DNA from: Aldehydirespirator sp965116965
Lineage (GTDB): Bacteria; Actinomycetota; Acidimicrobiia; Acidimicrobiales; Aldehydirespiratoraceae
Direction: 5' to 3'
Length of the DNA: 64,000 nucleotides
Assembly (NCBI GenBank): GCA_965116965.1
Contig: OZ220743.1
Coordinates: 3,162,001 to 3,226,000 of the forward strand
The notes beneath the pieces are model-generated. The model was not told where the DNA came from. It did not search any database and was given only the letters and a program-made list of their open reading frames with translations. Shown here one piece after another: positions 48,736 to 55,652 of the stretch. Positions within the stretch are counted from its first letter, which is position 1; every line of letters begins with the position of its first letter. Made by a program: the position numbers and the translations under genes.

Positions 48736-50202
48736 TCAGCTGCTCGAGGTGTACGACAAGGCCAGCTCGACCAGGGTGCGCACGCCGAAGCCGGTGCCAC
48801 CCTTGGTGATCTCGCCGTCGTCCGACTCGGCCCGGGCCGGACCTGCGATGTCGAGGTGGGCCCAACAGATGCCGTCGGCCACGAACTGCTGGAGGATCAG
48901 CCCCGCGGTCAGCGCGCCGCCGTGGGTGCCGCCGATGTTCTTCATGTCGGCCACGTTCGACTCGAACTGCTTGGCATAGTCCGCCGGCAGGGGCAGCGGC
49001 CACACCCGCTCCCCGGCGCGGTCCGCGGCGGCGCGGATCTCATCGATCAGCGACTCGTCGTTGCCCATCAGCCCGGCGATGGACGGCCCCAGCGCCACCA
49101 TGCAGGCGCCGGTCAGGGTGGCCAGGTCGACGATGGCGTCGGGCTGGTCCTCACAGGCCAGCGACAGGGCGTCGGCCAGGATCAGGCGGCCCTCGGCGTC
49201 GGTGTTGAGCACCTCGATGGTCTTGCCGTTGCGGATGGTGAGAACGTCGCCGGGCCGGGTGGCGTCGCCGCCCAGCATGTTGTCGGTCATGGGCAGGTAC
49301 CCCTTGACCCTGACCGGGGCGCCTACCGCGGGCAGCACCGACATGGCCCCGATGATGGCCGCGGCCCCGCACATGTCCATCTTCATGGCCATCATTCCCT
49401 GGGCGGTCTTGATGGACAGGCCGCCGGCGTCGAAGGTGATCCCCTTGCCCACGAAGGCCAGCGTCGCGGCCGGGTCGCCCTCGGGTTCGTAGGTCAGCTC
49501 CACGTAGCGGGGCGGATGGGTGCTACCCCGGTTGACGCCGAGCAGGCCCCCCAGTCGCTGCTTCTTGATGTCCTCTCTGGTCCAGACTCTGCACTCCAGA
49601 CCGGCCTCGCGAGCGACTGCTTCCGTCTTCTCGGCGAAAGCAGGAGCGGTTAGTGAGCCGCCCGGCTCGTTGGCGAGGTCGCGGGCCACGCACACCGCTC
49701 CGGCGATGGCGGCGCCGCGCTCCAGCGCCTCCTTGACCGCGGCCGAGGTGCTGCCGACCACATCGACACGGGCCAACTTGGGCTGGCCCCCGTCGCCGTC
49801 GGTGTCGGCTGCGCCCGACTTGAGCTCGGTGTAGCGGTAGGCGCCGAGGATGGCGCCCTCGGCCAGCGCCTGGCGGGCTGAGCCAGCGTCCAGATCGGTG
49901 TCCTCGGCCGGGCGGACCGCCACCCTGGCGTGGCGGGAGCACGAGCGGGCAAGCACGGCAGCCGCTCGCCGGACAGTGGTCGCGGTCACCTTCGCGGCCG
50001 GGCCCAGCCCGACCAGCCCGGCGAAGCCGCCACGTGTGGGCTGCAGATGGACCTGGTCCGCCTTGCCCTCGAATCCGGACATTTCCAGGACGGCTGCGTC
50101 AAAGCCGTCGACGCCGGAGGAGACGGCCTCTGAGGTGACCATGGCGATGCTGGCTGTGGCCGCCTTGGGGACCGCGCGGACTGCATGAACGGTGATCGGC
50201 AT
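48736..50202 (-). CDS. pepA: Leucyl aminopeptidase (M17)
   Basis: 488 residues. A variable N-terminal domain precedes the M17 catalytic domain: VGKGITFDAGGLSIKTAQGM, MKMDMCGAAAI, LPMTDNMLGG, RPGDVLTIRNGKTIEVLN and the signature NTDAEGRLILADAL, giving the Lys, Asp and Glu ligands for two metals. It removes N-terminal residues from peptides in the cytosol; some homologs also bind DNA. Start ATG at 50202. Confidence 0.94.
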   Translation of the reverse strand: MPITVHAVRAVPKAATASIAMVTSEAVSSGVDGFDAAVLEMSGFEGKADQVHLQPTRGGFAGLVGLGPAAKVTATTVRRAAAVLARSCSRHARVAVRPAEDTDLDAGSARQALAEGAILGAYRYTELKSGAADTDGDGGQPKLARVDVVGSTSAAVKEALERGAAIAGAVCVARDLANEPGGSLTAPAFAEKTEAVAREAGLECRVWTREDIKKQRLGGLLGVNRGSTHPPRYVELTYEPEGDPAATLAFVGKGITFDAGGLSIKTAQGMMAMKMDMCGAAAIIGAMSVLPAVGAPVRVKGYLPMTDNMLGGDATRPGDVLTIRNGKTIEVLNTDAEGRLILADALSLACEDQPDAIVDLATLTGACMVALGPSIAGLMGNDESLIDEIRAAADRAGERVWPLPLPADYAKQFESNVADMKNIGGTHGGALTAGLILQQFVADGICWAHLDIAGPARAESDDGEITKGGTGFGVRTLVELALSYTSSS

Positions 50203-50245
50203 CCGGCAAGGCTAACGGCGGGATGCCCTACCCCTCGTAGCCAGG

Positions 50246-50361
50246 AACTGGCAGCAGAATGCACGCATACCGTGCAAAACGCTGCCAATTCCGCGGCCCA
50301 CACCGCCCGCCAACCGAACTGGCAGCAGAATGCACGCATACCGTGCAAAACACTGCCAATT
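50246..50361. repeat. Two direct copies of a 45-bp palindromic element
   Basis: Copies at 50246-50290 and 50317-50361 differ at about one base. Each has outer arms AACTGGCAGC and GCTGCCAATT (ACTGCCAATT in copy 2) and an inner GCACG-CATAC-CGTGC hairpin. GCCCACA and TGTGGGC flank copy 2 as a further inverted pair. They lie between pepA and ligD-Pol. The outer arm matches the palindrome inside lipBA at 56674. Confidence 0.88.
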
Positions 50362-50371
50362 CGGCTGTGGG

Positions 50372-51280
50372 CTAGGGCGACGGGGCCGGGAGCCCCTGCT
50401 CGAGCGTGAGCGTGGACGCGAAGAGGTCGCCGAGTTCGTCGACCCGCTCCAGCACCTCGGCCGCGGTGAAGGTGAGCGGCTCGCCGTCGGCCCCGTCGGA
50501 CACCTCGTCCCAGGTGATCGGCGCCGACACCGTGGGACGGTCCAGGCCCCTCAGCGAGTAAGGGGCGATGGTGGTCTTGAAGCGGGCGTTCTGGCTCCAG
50601 TCGATGAACACCTTGTGGGGCCGGAGGCTGCGCTTCATGACCGACACCACCAGCGCCGGCAGGCGCTTCTCGAGCAGTTGGGCCACGGCCAGGGCGAAGC
50701 CGGCCGCGTGGTCGTGGGAGTGCGGCCGGTTGAGGGGCACGTAGAGCTGCATCCCCTTGCTGCCCGACGTCTTGGGCCATCCGGCCAGTCCGACCGACTC
50801 CAGGACCTCGCGGACATGAAGGGCCACCTGGCAGCACTCGACGATCGTGGCCGGCTTGCCCGGATCGAGGTCGAACACGACCATCGTGGGCGAGTCGAGA
50901 TCGCCGCATCGGGCCATCGGGGCGTGGATCTCCAGCGCGGCCAGGTTGGCCGACCAGGCCAGCGCGGCCACCGAGTCGAGCCGGCAGTAGTCGATCGGCC
51001 CTCCCCTGTCCCCGGGACCCCGGCACGTCGGAACCCAGTCGGGACGGTGCTTGGGGCAGCGCTTCTCGAAGAACGACTCTGCGGTCACGCCGTCGGGCCA
51101 GCGTCGCAGGGTCACGCCCCGGTCGCCGACATGGGCCAGCATCACCGGCGCGACCCTCACGTAGTAGTCGATCACCTGCGCCTTGGTGAACCCGGTCAGC
51201 GGGTACATGACCTTGTCGAGGTTGCTCACCGACAGCCGGCGGCCGTCAATGGTGACGGGCACGCGCTCGGGTGCGCTCAC
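50372..51280 (-). CDS. LigD-type NHEJ primase-polymerase domain protein
   Basis: 302 residues: LSNLDKVMYP-like VSNLDKVMYPLTGFTKAQVIDYY, RRWPDGVTAESFFEKRCPKH, VVFDLDPG (catalytic Asp pair), SGSKGMQLYVPL and DWSQNARFKTTIAPYSLR, all features of the archaeo-eukaryotic primase-type LigD-Pol domain. It fills gaps at broken ends with Ku. No ligase or nuclease domain is attached, so the ATP-dependent ligase must be a separate protein. The start is GTG at 51280. Confidence 0.92.
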   Translation of the reverse strand: MSAPERVPVTIDGRRLSVSNLDKVMYPLTGFTKAQVIDYYVRVAPVMLAHVGDRGVTLRRWPDGVTAESFFEKRCPKHRPDWVPTCRGPGDRGGPIDYCRLDSVAALAWSANLAALEIHAPMARCGDLDSPTMVVFDLDPGKPATIVECCQVALHVREVLESVGLAGWPKTSGSKGMQLYVPLNRPHSHDHAAGFALAVAQLLEKRLPALVVSVMKRSLRPHKVFIDWSQNARFKTTIAPYSLRGLDRPTVSAPITWDEVSDGADGEPLTFTAAEVLERVDELGDLFASTLTLEQGLPAPSP

Positions 51281-51356
51281 CGATCCGCCCGAACTGCGAC
51301 CCGCCCCACTCGACCTCTCAGAGGCCGAGCAAGTAGGCGAGCGAATCCGCCCATAC

Positions 51357-51409
51357 GGGCGAGGCCGTGGCCCGAGCGGCCCTCAGGTCGCAGCGAACAA
51401 GAGCGGGAA
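51357..51409. repeat. Variant copy of the dispersed SEANK repeat
   Basis: GGCCGTGGCCCGAGCGGCCC, then CAGCGAACAAGAGCGGGAA, with a small internal change (TCAGGTCGCAGC). It lies between ku and ligD-Pol. Confidence 0.8.
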
Positions 51410-51454
51410 TGACACCCTTGCGACGCATTCGGCTCCCACCAGTTCACGGACGTC

Positions 51455-52333
51455 TCAGGCCGACTTGCGGATCTTCGGTGCCGGTTCCTCGGGCTTCGCC
51501 TCCGGCTCCGCGGCGGCCTTGCCCCCGGTGGGGTGACGCTTGCGGGCCTCCTTGGCCGCCGCCACCGAGGCTTCCAGCGCGGCCATGAGATCGACAACGG
51601 TGTCGGACGCCGGTGCGGCCGGTGCCACTGTGGCCGTGGTGTCGCCGGAGGCCTTGCGCTCGATCAACTCCAGCACCGCCTCCCGGTAGGCGTCGGTGTA
51701 GCGGTCGGGCTCGAATTCGGCCTCGAGGGCGGCGATGAGCTGGCGGGCCATGGCCGTCTCCCGCTCGTCCACGTCAATGTCGTCCAGCCCTTCGAAGCCG
51801 TCGATGTCGTCCGGCGCCACCAGCTCGTCGGCGTACACCATGGTCGACAGCATCAGCCGCCCGTCGACGGGACGGACGGCGGCCAGGTACTGCTTCGAGC
51901 GCATCACGAAGTGGCAGACCGCCACCTTGTCGGCCTCATCCATGGCCTCGGCCAGCAGCTTGTAGGGCTTGGCCGCGGCTTCGTCGGGAACCAGGTGGTA
52001 GGCGCTGTCGTAGAAGACGGGATCGATGTCGGCGAGGTCGATGAAGGCGTCGATGTCGATGGTGCGGGCCGCGACCGGGGCCAGCTCCTCCAGCTCGCGG
52101 TCGGTGACGGTGACGTAGGCGCCCGACGCCAGTTCGTAGCCCTTCACGATGCGCTCGGCCGTCAACTCCGTGTCGTCGGCCGAAGACACCTTCTTGTAGC
52201 GCACCCGGGCGCCCGTCTCGGCGTCGAGCTGGTTGAAGCGAACGTTCTTGCGGCTCACCGCGCTGAAGAGCTGTACGGGAATCGTGACCAGTCCGAAGCT
52301 GATCGATCCCTTCCAGATCACTCTCGGCACCAC
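51455..52333 (-). CDS. ku: Ku homodimer protein for non-homologous end joining
   Basis: 292 residues: RVIWKGSISFGLVTIPVQLF start, RVRYKKVSSADD, IVKGYEL, IDIDAFIDLADIDPVFYD, YHLVPDEAAAKPYKLL and AVRPVDGRLMLSTM define bacterial Ku. The C-terminal ~60 residues are Lys/Ala/Pro-rich, typical for DNA or ligase interaction. It encircles broken ends and recruits LigD, whose polymerase part is encoded 175 bases downstream. GTG GTG at the start leaves a one-codon ambiguity. Confidence 0.95.
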   Translation of the reverse strand: MVPRVIWKGSISFGLVTIPVQLFSAVSRKNVRFNQLDAETGARVRYKKVSSADDTELTAERIVKGYELASGAYVTVTDRELEELAPVAARTIDIDAFIDLADIDPVFYDSAYHLVPDEAAAKPYKLLAEAMDEADKVAVCHFVMRSKQYLAAVRPVDGRLMLSTMVYADELVAPDDIDGFEGLDDIDVDERETAMARQLIAALEAEFEPDRYTDAYREAVLELIERKASGDTTATVAPAAPASDTVVDLMAALEASVAAAKEARKRHPTGGKAAAEPEAKPEEPAPKIRKSA

Positions 52334-52457
52334 CGGCCTCCTCGCATCGGCCCGGTCCCGGCGTAGCCGGAACCCGGCGCACAGGCCTCCGCACCGCCTG
52401 GGTGAGTCTATCCGGGCAAGCGCATGGCATCGAGACGGTCCGCGCTCGTGCCTGGCG

Positions 52458-52865
52458 TCAGGTCACTAGGTCGATGACGACGCCGCGGCCGGCCAAGCGC
52501 GGCCATGGGGCCTGCGCGATGCGTGTGTCCAGGGTCACCAGGGGCGCATCCACAACCGAGGCCAACGCTACGAAGGCGGCGTCGTAGGCGGTGAGATTGT
52601 GGCGAAGCCCCCAGATCAGAGGAAGCAGCAGTTCGTGGGTGTAGCGGCTCATGTCGAGATCGGCCAGTGTCAACAGGGCCCGCTCGGCCGCCGCGTCGGA
52701 GATCTCGCCGGCTGCGGTGTAGCGACGGACGACATGGGCCACTTCGACATCGATCAGGGCAGGCGCATGCAAGGAGTCGGCCGACACGATCCGGTCGGAG
52801 ACCGCGCCGGCCGAGGGCAGTCCGAGGAGCCACTCGACGGCAGCCGATGAGTCGAGAACGATCAC
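52458..52865 (-). CDS. vapC: PIN-domain toxin (VapC-type), second copy
   Basis: 135 residues: MIVLDSSAAVEWLL (first Asp), ALIDVEVAHVVRR (Glu), LTAYDAAFVALA (Asp) and LVTLDTRIA (Asp), the full PIN acidic set. It should be an endoribonuclease toxin. The ATG overlaps the antitoxin stop by four bases. It differs clearly from the PIN protein at 9830, so it is not a recent duplicate. Confidence 0.9.
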   Translation of the reverse strand: MIVLDSSAAVEWLLGLPSAGAVSDRIVSADSLHAPALIDVEVAHVVRRYTAAGEISDAAAERALLTLADLDMSRYTHELLLPLIWGLRHNLTAYDAAFVALASVVDAPLVTLDTRIAQAPWPRLAGRGVVIDLVT

Positions 52866-53089
52866 CTCGAGTCACGTTCGGCCCGGACCGCGTCGGCGGC
52901 CGACTCGGAGACCATGATGCGCTCGAAGGCGGCGACCCTCTCAACCATCTCCCTGCGGGTCGGCCGCTGCATGGCGCGGCGCAACTCGCTGAGCGCGTAC
53001 TCCGCCAGCGACTGCCCTTCCAGGGCGGCTCTGGCCTTCAACTGTCGATGGAGTTCGTCGGGCACGTTCCGGATCTGCAGCGATGTCAT
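52862..53089 (-). CDS. FitA-like ribbon-helix-helix antitoxin
   Basis: 75 residues starting MTSLQIRNVPDELHRQLKAR, then AALEGQSLAEYALSELRRAM, the FitA/CopG-type ribbon-helix-helix form. The C-terminal tail (RERMVERV region onward) would bind the toxin. I chose the ATG at 53089 because TATGAT lies six bases upstream; the frame extends to 53140 without homology. It pairs with the PIN toxin. Confidence 0.88.
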   Translation of the reverse strand: MTSLQIRNVPDELHRQLKARAALEGQSLAEYALSELRRAMQRPTRREMVERVAAFERIMVSESAADAVRAERDSR

Positions 53090-53124
53090 GCAAACATCAT
53101 ACTTACATGCAAAACACATGCACT
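53090..53124 (-). promoter_or_regulatory. Leaderless TA promoter with GCATG repeats
   Basis: TATGAT (53101-53096) is six bases before the ATG at 53089. TTTGCATG or TGCATG occurs three times between 53085 and 53120, likely operator half-sites for the antitoxin complex. Confidence 0.6.
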
Positions 53125-53129
53125 GGGCG

Positions 53130-53984
53130 CTAGGGGGCAAGCAGGATCCGCGCGACGAGGTCCTGGCCGAAGGCGGTGACTATGGCCAGGTACACCAGGC
53201 CGGTGGCGGCCATCACCGCTGAGTACTGGCGCTCGCGCAGCGCGGCCCGCGCCACCGCCACCAGCAGCAGTGTCGTAACGGTGGAGGCGACCCAGAACCA
53301 GCCCAACAGGCCGTTGTAGCCGTCGTCGATCGTGCCGTTGAGCACCGACGCCATGCCTGTGGGCCACAGCATCACGATCGTCTCGGGCACCCAGAGCACC
53401 GCCGCGGCCCGGATCATCTGCAGCAGCGGCCCGCGGGCCAGGCCGGGCTGTACCAGGTACCAGTGGCCCAGCAGCATGGCGCTCAGCACTGCCCCGCAGA
53501 ACAGGGCGCCGACGAGGGTGCGGGCCACGGCCAGGCCGAGCGGGCCCCCGGCCGCGATCGCGCCGAGGAGGGTCGCCGGCAGCCCCACCGTGGCCGCCGC
53601 CAGATCCAGCGCGGGAGGGAACTCGGGCGCATCGGGATCGAAGCCGGTCTCGGCCCGGTCGATGCCGGTCATCTCCGCCACCCGGGCCGACCGGCGCGCC
53701 GTCTGGGCCCGCTGACCGGCCACGCCCGCCGACCGGCGCGCCACCGAGACCGCTCCCGCGATCAGCCCGACGCAGACAAAGACCGTCGTGGCGGCCTCGC
53801 GGCTCCAGGTCGGCTCGGCCAGTAGCGCGGTGACCAGAGAGCCGGTGGCCAGCGCCAGGAATACTCCCCGCATCAGCCATCCGTAGCCGAGCCCGACCTC
53901 GCGGCGGCGGGTGGTCACCCACAGGAAGAACCACCCGCCCGCGGCCCAGCCGACCAGCAGGGTGGCGGCGTCGAGTTCGACCAT
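53130..53984 (-). CDS. Multi-pass membrane protein of unknown function
   Basis: 284 residues with about seven hydrophobic helices: LLVGWAAGGWFFLWVTT at the N-terminus, a cytoplasmic loop rich in Ala/Arg (~90-125), and LVGALFCGAVLSAMLLGHWY, WVPETIVMLWPTGMA and LLGWFWVASTVTTLLLVAVA. The HWY and WP residues in helices are notable but I recognise no family. It begins at the ATG 53984, downstream of the M24 peptidase gene on the same strand. Confidence 0.65.
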   Translation of the reverse strand: MVELDAATLLVGWAAGGWFFLWVTTRRREVGLGYGWLMRGVFLALATGSLVTALLAEPTWSREAATTVFVCVGLIAGAVSVARRSAGVAGQRAQTARRSARVAEMTGIDRAETGFDPDAPEFPPALDLAAATVGLPATLLGAIAAGGPLGLAVARTLVGALFCGAVLSAMLLGHWYLVQPGLARGPLLQMIRAAAVLWVPETIVMLWPTGMASVLNGTIDDGYNGLLGWFWVASTVTTLLLVAVARAALRERQYSAVMAATGLVYLAIVTAFGQDLVARILLAP

Positions 53985-53997
53985 GGCGGCGAGGCAG

Positions 53998-54087
53998 GCC
54001 GCTCAGGCGACGACGGCCAATGCCGTTGCGGCGGCGGGCACGGTCGTCCGGATCCTGACTCGGGCCGCTCAGGCGACGACGGCCAAG
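53998..54087. repeat. 24-bp direct repeat around the M24 peptidase stop
   Basis: GCCGCTCAGGCGACGACGGC plus CAA occurs near 53998 and again near 54064, 66 bases apart. The second copy encodes the peptidase C-terminus (LAVVA-stop); the first repeats it after the stop codon, a sign of local duplication. Confidence 0.7.
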
Positions 54088-55205
54088 TTGTGGTCGGCGC
54101 GGTTGAGGGGGTCGGGACCGTCCGGCGACGCGGCCACGATGTCCTCCAAGCGGGCCCCCCATCGACCGGGCAGGTAGATCCCCGGCTCCACCGAGAAGGC
54201 GTTGCCCGCCTCCAGTGGCAGATCGTTGCCCTCCACGATGTAGGGGTCCTCGTGGGCCTCGGTCCCGATCCCGTGGCCGGTGCGGTGCACGAAGTAGTCG
54301 CCGTAGCCGGCCGCGGCGATGATCGACCGTGCCGCCCGGTCCACATCCTGGGCGGGGGTGCCCACGGCAGCCGCGGCCACACCGGCGGCCTGCGCCTCGA
54401 ACAGGACGCCATAGAGTTCGACGAACTCCGGGGGCGGCTCGCCGGTGTACACGCAGCGGGTGATGTCGGAGCAGTAGCCGACGCCGTCGTCGCCCACCAT
54501 CGTGCCGCCGAAGTCGCACAGCACAACCTCGTCCGGGCCGATCACCCTCGTCCCGGGCTCGTGGTGGGGGCTGGCCGCGTTGGCGCCCGCGGCCACGATG
54601 GCGAAGTTCACCCGATCATGGCCCTCCGCCAGTGTCTGGCGGCCCAACTCGGCCGAGACCTCGGCCTCGGTCCGTCCCACCAGTTCGATCTCGCCCCTCT
54701 GGAGCCGGCCCGCGATCCGGTCAACCGCCGCGCCCGCGGCCCGCAGACGCTCGATCTCGTCGGCAGTCTTCACCGAGCGGATGGGGGCGGTCACGTCCGA
54801 GCCCCGCCTCCAGGCCGCGTCCGGCATGATCCCCATCAACTCCACCAGGAACCGGGACCACATGTGGTCGCCAACGGCGGCCACGGTCGCCGTTCCAGCT
54901 AGGCCGGCCACGATGTCCACCGGATCCTGGGTCTCGTCCCAGGGCCTCATCCCGAACACATCGGGACGATCCACCACCCGGGGAGCCTCCAGCCGGGGCA
55001 CGACCAGAGTGGCCGCGCCGTCGCGAGGCACCACCAGCATGGTGAGCCGCTCCAGCGGCATGGCCTCGTAGCCACAGAAGTACGGCAGATCGGCCCCGAC
55101 CGACAGCATGAGCACGTCCACGCCCTGCTCGGCCATCAACTCCCGGGCCCTGTCCAACCGGTCGGAGAACACGTTGCCAGCGTAGAACCCCTCCCGACCC
55201 ACCAC
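54069..55205 (-). CDS. M24-family metallopeptidase (Xaa-Pro aminopeptidase-like)
   Basis: 378 residues: an N-terminal creatinase-like domain (FSDRLDRARELMAEQGVDVL) and the pita-bread catalytic domain: VVLCDFGGTM and YCSDITRCVYTG (metal Asp residues), HRTGHGIGTEAHEDP (His), FSVEPGIYLPG (Glu) and ARLEDIV (Glu). It likely removes N-terminal residues before proline. The first start is GTG at 55205, eight bases after TATATT; a GTG at 55175 (before FSDRL) is an alternative. Confidence 0.87.
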   Translation of the reverse strand: MVGREGFYAGNVFSDRLDRARELMAEQGVDVLMLSVGADLPYFCGYEAMPLERLTMLVVPRDGAATLVVPRLEAPRVVDRPDVFGMRPWDETQDPVDIVAGLAGTATVAAVGDHMWSRFLVELMGIMPDAAWRRGSDVTAPIRSVKTADEIERLRAAGAAVDRIAGRLQRGEIELVGRTEAEVSAELGRQTLAEGHDRVNFAIVAAGANAASPHHEPGTRVIGPDEVVLCDFGGTMVGDDGVGYCSDITRCVYTGEPPPEFVELYGVLFEAQAAGVAAAAVGTPAQDVDRAARSIIAAAGYGDYFVHRTGHGIGTEAHEDPYIVEGNDLPLEAGNAFSVEPGIYLPGRWGARLEDIVAASPDGPDPLNRADHNLAVVA

Positions 55206-55252
55206 TTGACGCTAATATATTGAAAAATATTGACACTGAATATAGAAGATCT
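55206..55252. promoter_or_regulatory. AT-rich divergent promoter region
   Basis: A sharply AT-rich 47-base gap. Plus strand: TATAGA (55241-55246) then six bases to ATG 55253. Minus strand: TATATT then eight bases to GTG 55205. ATATTGA/TCAATAT-like repeats may bind a TA-type repressor. Confidence 0.6.
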
Positions 55253-55477
55253 ATGATTATTGAGCCGAGCACTCGTAAGCACGGCATCGACGACGAGGAT
55301 ATGCGGCATGCCTATCGCAATCACTGGCGTAGCGTTGAGACCGAGGATCCGGGCGTGACCGTGTTCATCGGCCCGTCAACCACCGGCGCGCCCTTGGAGA
55401 TCGTGGTCGTCTGCGACGAGGCCGGCACGGCTATCGTTCATGCCATGGTCGCCCGCAGAAAGTACCTGGAGGCGTAG
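55253..55477 (+). CDS. Small toxin-like protein of a putative toxin-antitoxin pair
   Basis: 74 residues: MIIEPSTRKHGIDDEDMRHA, then GVTVFIGPSTTGAPLEIVVV and IVHAMVARRKYL. A single helix followed by three strands with a terminal RxKY resembles the BrnT/RelE-like small RNase fold, but no catalytic set is certain. The next ORF begins four bases after its stop, the usual toxin-first arrangement of such pairs. The leaderless promoter supports the ATG at 55253. Confidence 0.62.
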   Translation: MIIEPSTRKHGIDDEDMRHAYRNHWRSVETEDPGVTVFIGPSTTGAPLEIVVVCDEAGTAIVHAMVARRKYLEA

Positions 55478-55481
55478 CGCA

Positions 55482-55652
55482 ATGGGCAAGACCCGAGCCG
55501 AACGGCTGGAAGAGTACCTGCGGTGGGCAGAGCGCGTGCAGCCCCACGAACTCAAGGTCCATGGCCGTTCACAAGAGCTTGTCGATCTGCTCGACGCCGA
55601 TTCTGAAGCCGGGGCCGAGGCCGATCCGCCCCCACTAGCAACGGGCGTCTGA
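55482..55652 (+). CDS. Small antitoxin-like protein, partner of the 55253 gene
   Basis: 56 residues: MGKTRAERLEEYLRWAERVQ, a charged amphipathic helix, then HELKVHGRSQELVDLLDADS and an acidic, Pro-rich tail. The acidic tail and small size fit an antitoxin. It starts at the ATG 55482 and its 3' end overlaps the convergent lipBA stop by 18 bases. Confidence 0.58.
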   Translation: MGKTRAERLEEYLRWAERVQPHELKVHGRSQELVDLLDADSEAGAEADPPPLATGV

